Below are positions 62,629 to 64,000 of a stretch of DNA of 64,000 nucleotides, in pieces. Source of the stretch: Terriglobus roseus (lineage in GTDB: Bacteria > Acidobacteriota > Terriglobia > Terriglobales > Acidobacteriaceae); NCBI RefSeq assembly GCF_900102185.1, contig NZ_LT629690.1, positions 4,588,001 to 4,652,000 on the forward strand, in the 5' to 3' direction. The position numbers were made by a program, and so were the translations under genes. Position 1 is the stretch's first letter, and each line of letters opens with the position of its first letter. The notes under the pieces were generated by a model. That model had not been told where the DNA came from. It did no database searches and was given only the letters and a program-made list of their open reading frames with translations.

Positions 62629-62671
62629 AGCTACGTTGTAAAACGCACTGCGATACGCCTTTAACTGATGA

Positions 62672-62839
62672 CTACTTCGGCCTTCGGATTTGCCGATAGC
62701 ACCCCACCGCAATAACTAGGACCATTCCCGCGAAGATAGTGAAAGCAAGATGGTCACCGGCTGCAAAGATCAACGTCCATGCTCCTGCCCACAGTGCCCA
62801 GATGATGAGGACCACAATCACAACCCAAACAATCCCCAT
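62672..62839 (-). CDS. 55-residue small membrane protein
   Basis: From an ATG at 62839 with GAGAGGT upstream, this encodes MGIVWVVIVVLIIWALWAGA and a second hydrophobic stretch (LAFTIFAGMVLVIAVGCY), ending in a basic tail QIRRPK. Two membrane helices with the basic tail inside is the expected topology. No family is recognised. It lies just upstream of the HEPN-like gene on the same strand, about 70 bp apart, and might be part of the same module or a toxin-type peptide. Confidence 0.55.
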   Translation of the reverse strand: MGIVWVVIVVLIIWALWAGAWTLIFAAGDHLAFTIFAGMVLVIAVGCYRQIRRPK

Positions 62840-63045
62840 CGCTGACCTCTCGCTGGAATGCGTACCATGATACGTTTCGCACCTAAACGCCTGTAGCTCT
62901 TCGGATGAATTGAGGCTAGGCCACGCCTGGCCCCGCGCCTCTCACACGTCACAAAGAAAAAGGCTTTTTCAAATCCTGCGTTAACTACCGCAACTCATGT
63001 CCGCGCATGGCGTTATGTCGCGCACAGAGGTATTTACAGGCACAG

Positions 63046-63069
63046 AAAAGCCCCAGCCGGGGCCGGGGC
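63046..63069 (-). terminator. terminator after the recombinase gene
   Basis: On the minus strand GCCCC pairs with GGGGC within a GC-rich hairpin, then TTTTCTGT follows. It lies 21 bp after the recombinase stop. Confidence 0.75.
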
Positions 63070-63090
63070 GTGTCTGGTGATAGTCAGACC

Positions 63091-63690
63091 CTATGCCGCT
63101 GCCTTGAGCTTCTGCACGGTGGTGGGTGAGACACCTAACTCCGCCGCGATCACACGCACGGACTTGCCCTCTTCGTGGAGCCTCTGAAACCGACGTACAA
63201 GCTTGTGGTCGTCCTCCGCCTTCGGGCGCCCGCCGACGCGGCCTTGTGCGCGTGCTCGTTCTAGCCCGGCGATGGTTCGCTCACTCAATCTAATGCGCTC
63301 CTGCTTTGCTATCGTCGCGAGGATACCGATCACTGCCTCTTTGAATACGCCCGTGGTGTCGAGGTATTGCTCCATGAAGCTGCGGAACTCCACGCCGTAG
63401 CTATCCAACCGTTTGAGATGATTCAAGGTCTCTCTTACGCCTTCACGTGAAAACCGGTCTAAACTCCAGAACAGCAGCACGTCGAACTCGCGCCGGGACG
63501 CAGCAGCAAACATCCTCTGGAACTGCTCGCGGTCGCTGTGCTTGCCGGTAGCCTTGTCCACATACTCTTGGACAATGCCCCACCCCTGCTTCTCAGCGAA
63601 CTGACGTAGCTCGCGTAACTGGTTCTCCGTATCCTGCCCTTTGTCCTTTGTGCTCACTCGTGCGTACAGCGCAACCGATACGTTCTGCAT
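63091..63690 (-). CDS. small serine recombinase (resolvase/invertase family)
   Basis: The 199-residue protein starts VALYARVSTKDKGQDTENQL, with Arg11 and catalytic Ser13. The conserved FWSLDRFSREG and the arm region EAVIGILATIAKQERIRLSERT are present, and a C-terminal helix-turn-helix (KSVRVIAAELGVSPTTVQ) binds DNA. It is the size of Tn3/Hin-type resolvases and invertases, not of the large serine integrases, so it probably resolves or inverts DNA rather than integrating the island. GAGGTGAGG lies before the ATG. An inverted repeat sits 30 bp upstream. Confidence 0.93.
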   Translation of the reverse strand: MQNVSVALYARVSTKDKGQDTENQLRELRQFAEKQGWGIVQEYVDKATGKHSDREQFQRMFAAASRREFDVLLFWSLDRFSREGVRETLNHLKRLDSYGVEFRSFMEQYLDTTGVFKEAVIGILATIAKQERIRLSERTIAGLERARAQGRVGGRPKAEDDHKLVRRFQRLHEEGKSVRVIAAELGVSPTTVQKLKAAA

Positions 63691-64000
63691 GGCCTCACCT
63701 CACACGGATACCGTACCATAAAACGGTCGTTTTGCAGTACAGTATTTTTAGGCTCAAAATGCCTCGCCAAACGCCACCGGAAAAGTAACCCTTTTTTGGT
63801 ACACCCCGAATGGTCGCCATCGGAATAATTCCCCGCCGAATTATCAGCGGCCCGCCCTATCCGATACGCCGCAAGCGCCCGGCATGATGTTCCTCGGTAG
63901 CGCCGCGTAGATCACCGCCCGGAGCGGCCTCATGATTCCTGATGGGTGTCTAGGGGTGTCAAACCAACCCTCTTCCGAGGCCGGGGCGGGGGAGTCCGCC
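63691..64000. other. intergenic region at the right edge
   Basis: No gene can be supported. The first 45 bp hold the recombinase promoter and inverted repeat. A minus-strand frame is open from the edge to a TGA at 63844-63846 (51 codons, no recognised motif) and could be the end of an unseen gene. The composition turns more GC-rich towards the edge. Confidence 0.5.
63720..63733. repeat. inverted repeat before the recombinase gene
   Basis: AAAACG and CGTTTT arms flank GT, 30 bp upstream of the recombinase start; ACCGT and ACGGT arms overlap it on the left. Either pair could be a recombinase site or an operator for its own gene. Confidence 0.5.

Larger units (their letters stand above)
52567..64000. 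mobile_element. left part of a genomic island inserted at tRNA-Pro
   Basis: The region starts at the truncated tRNA-Pro and continues past the window. It contains a serine recombinase, orphan genes, VWA-PP2C-kinase genes, cyclase-like and HEPN-like genes, and dispersed palindromes, with none of the housekeeping genes seen to the left. Because the fragment's CCA end faces left, the intact tRNA-Pro should lie at the right end, outside the window. No tyrosine integrase is visible yet; tRNA sites are usually used by that class, so it may also lie to the right. Confidence 0.65.

Noticed and set aside
62860-62875. Possible fifth copy of the island palindrome (GCGTACCATGATACGT)
   Set aside because: The arms are shorter and the spacing differs from GCGTAT-N3-ATACGC, so it was not counted.
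1-64000. CRISPR array
   Set aside because: No set of regularly spaced direct repeats was seen anywhere; the palindromes in the island are few and unevenly spaced.

Overview
The window looks like a chromosomal segment from an Acidobacteriota bacterium of the Terriglobus/Granulicella/Edaphobacter type. This rests on gene content and style: a secreted VWFA-related protein, a DUF5715 endopeptidase-like protein, a DUF4159/MoxR/DUF58/BatA/DUF4175 cluster, prolyl oligopeptidase, GH88-type sugar genes, moderately high GC, and frequent TTG/GTG starts. The assignment is inferred, since there is no rRNA here to confirm it.

Positions 1-52500 are mostly core chromosome. A Tat-exported multicopper oxidase runs off the left edge. 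Divergent from it, eight tightly packed genes (892-14977) encode DUF4159, a membrane VWA protein, a caspase-fold protein lacking the expected cysteine, a TPR/HExxH protein, MoxR ATPase, DUF58, BatA-like and DUF4175 proteins. They look like one envelope-associated machine in which a MoxR chaperone works with metal-binding VWA proteins. Housekeeping genes follow (folP, a dacB-like carboxypeptidase, GDSL hydrolase, HdeD-like and HD-domain proteins, DUF5715, acyltransferase, ispE, tRNA-Gln, prs). A translation cluster rplY-pth-rpsF-rpsR-rplI comes next, with an intrinsic terminator at its end and hairpins between its genes. Then come a TetR gene and its probable target, sharing a matching operator. 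An oligo-uronide-type catabolic operon (MFS, Gfo/Idh, isomerase, GH88, SDR) is preceded by a perfect LacI-type palindrome. After these are an ABC exporter, prolyl oligopeptidase, several secreted or surface proteins, a cold-shock gene and glutathione peroxidase.

At 52567 the character changes. A 45-bp 3' fragment of a tRNA-Pro(GGG) gene marks what looks like the left end of a genomic island that continues past 64000; the geometry predicts an intact tRNA-Pro beyond the right edge. The island holds a small orphan gene, a three-gene cassette (unknown protein, winged-helix-like protein, two-TM protein), and a VWA-PP2C-kinase triad resembling the TerY-P phosphorylation triad. It also holds a lipoprotein plus nucleotidyl-cyclase-like pair, a HEPN-like protein whose ribosome-binding region is a (GA)9 repeat, a 55-residue membrane protein and a serine recombinase. 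Four copies of a palindrome GCGTAT-N3-ATACGC lie in its gaps. This is the accessory, probably defence-related, part of the window and the best place to look for an undescribed system.
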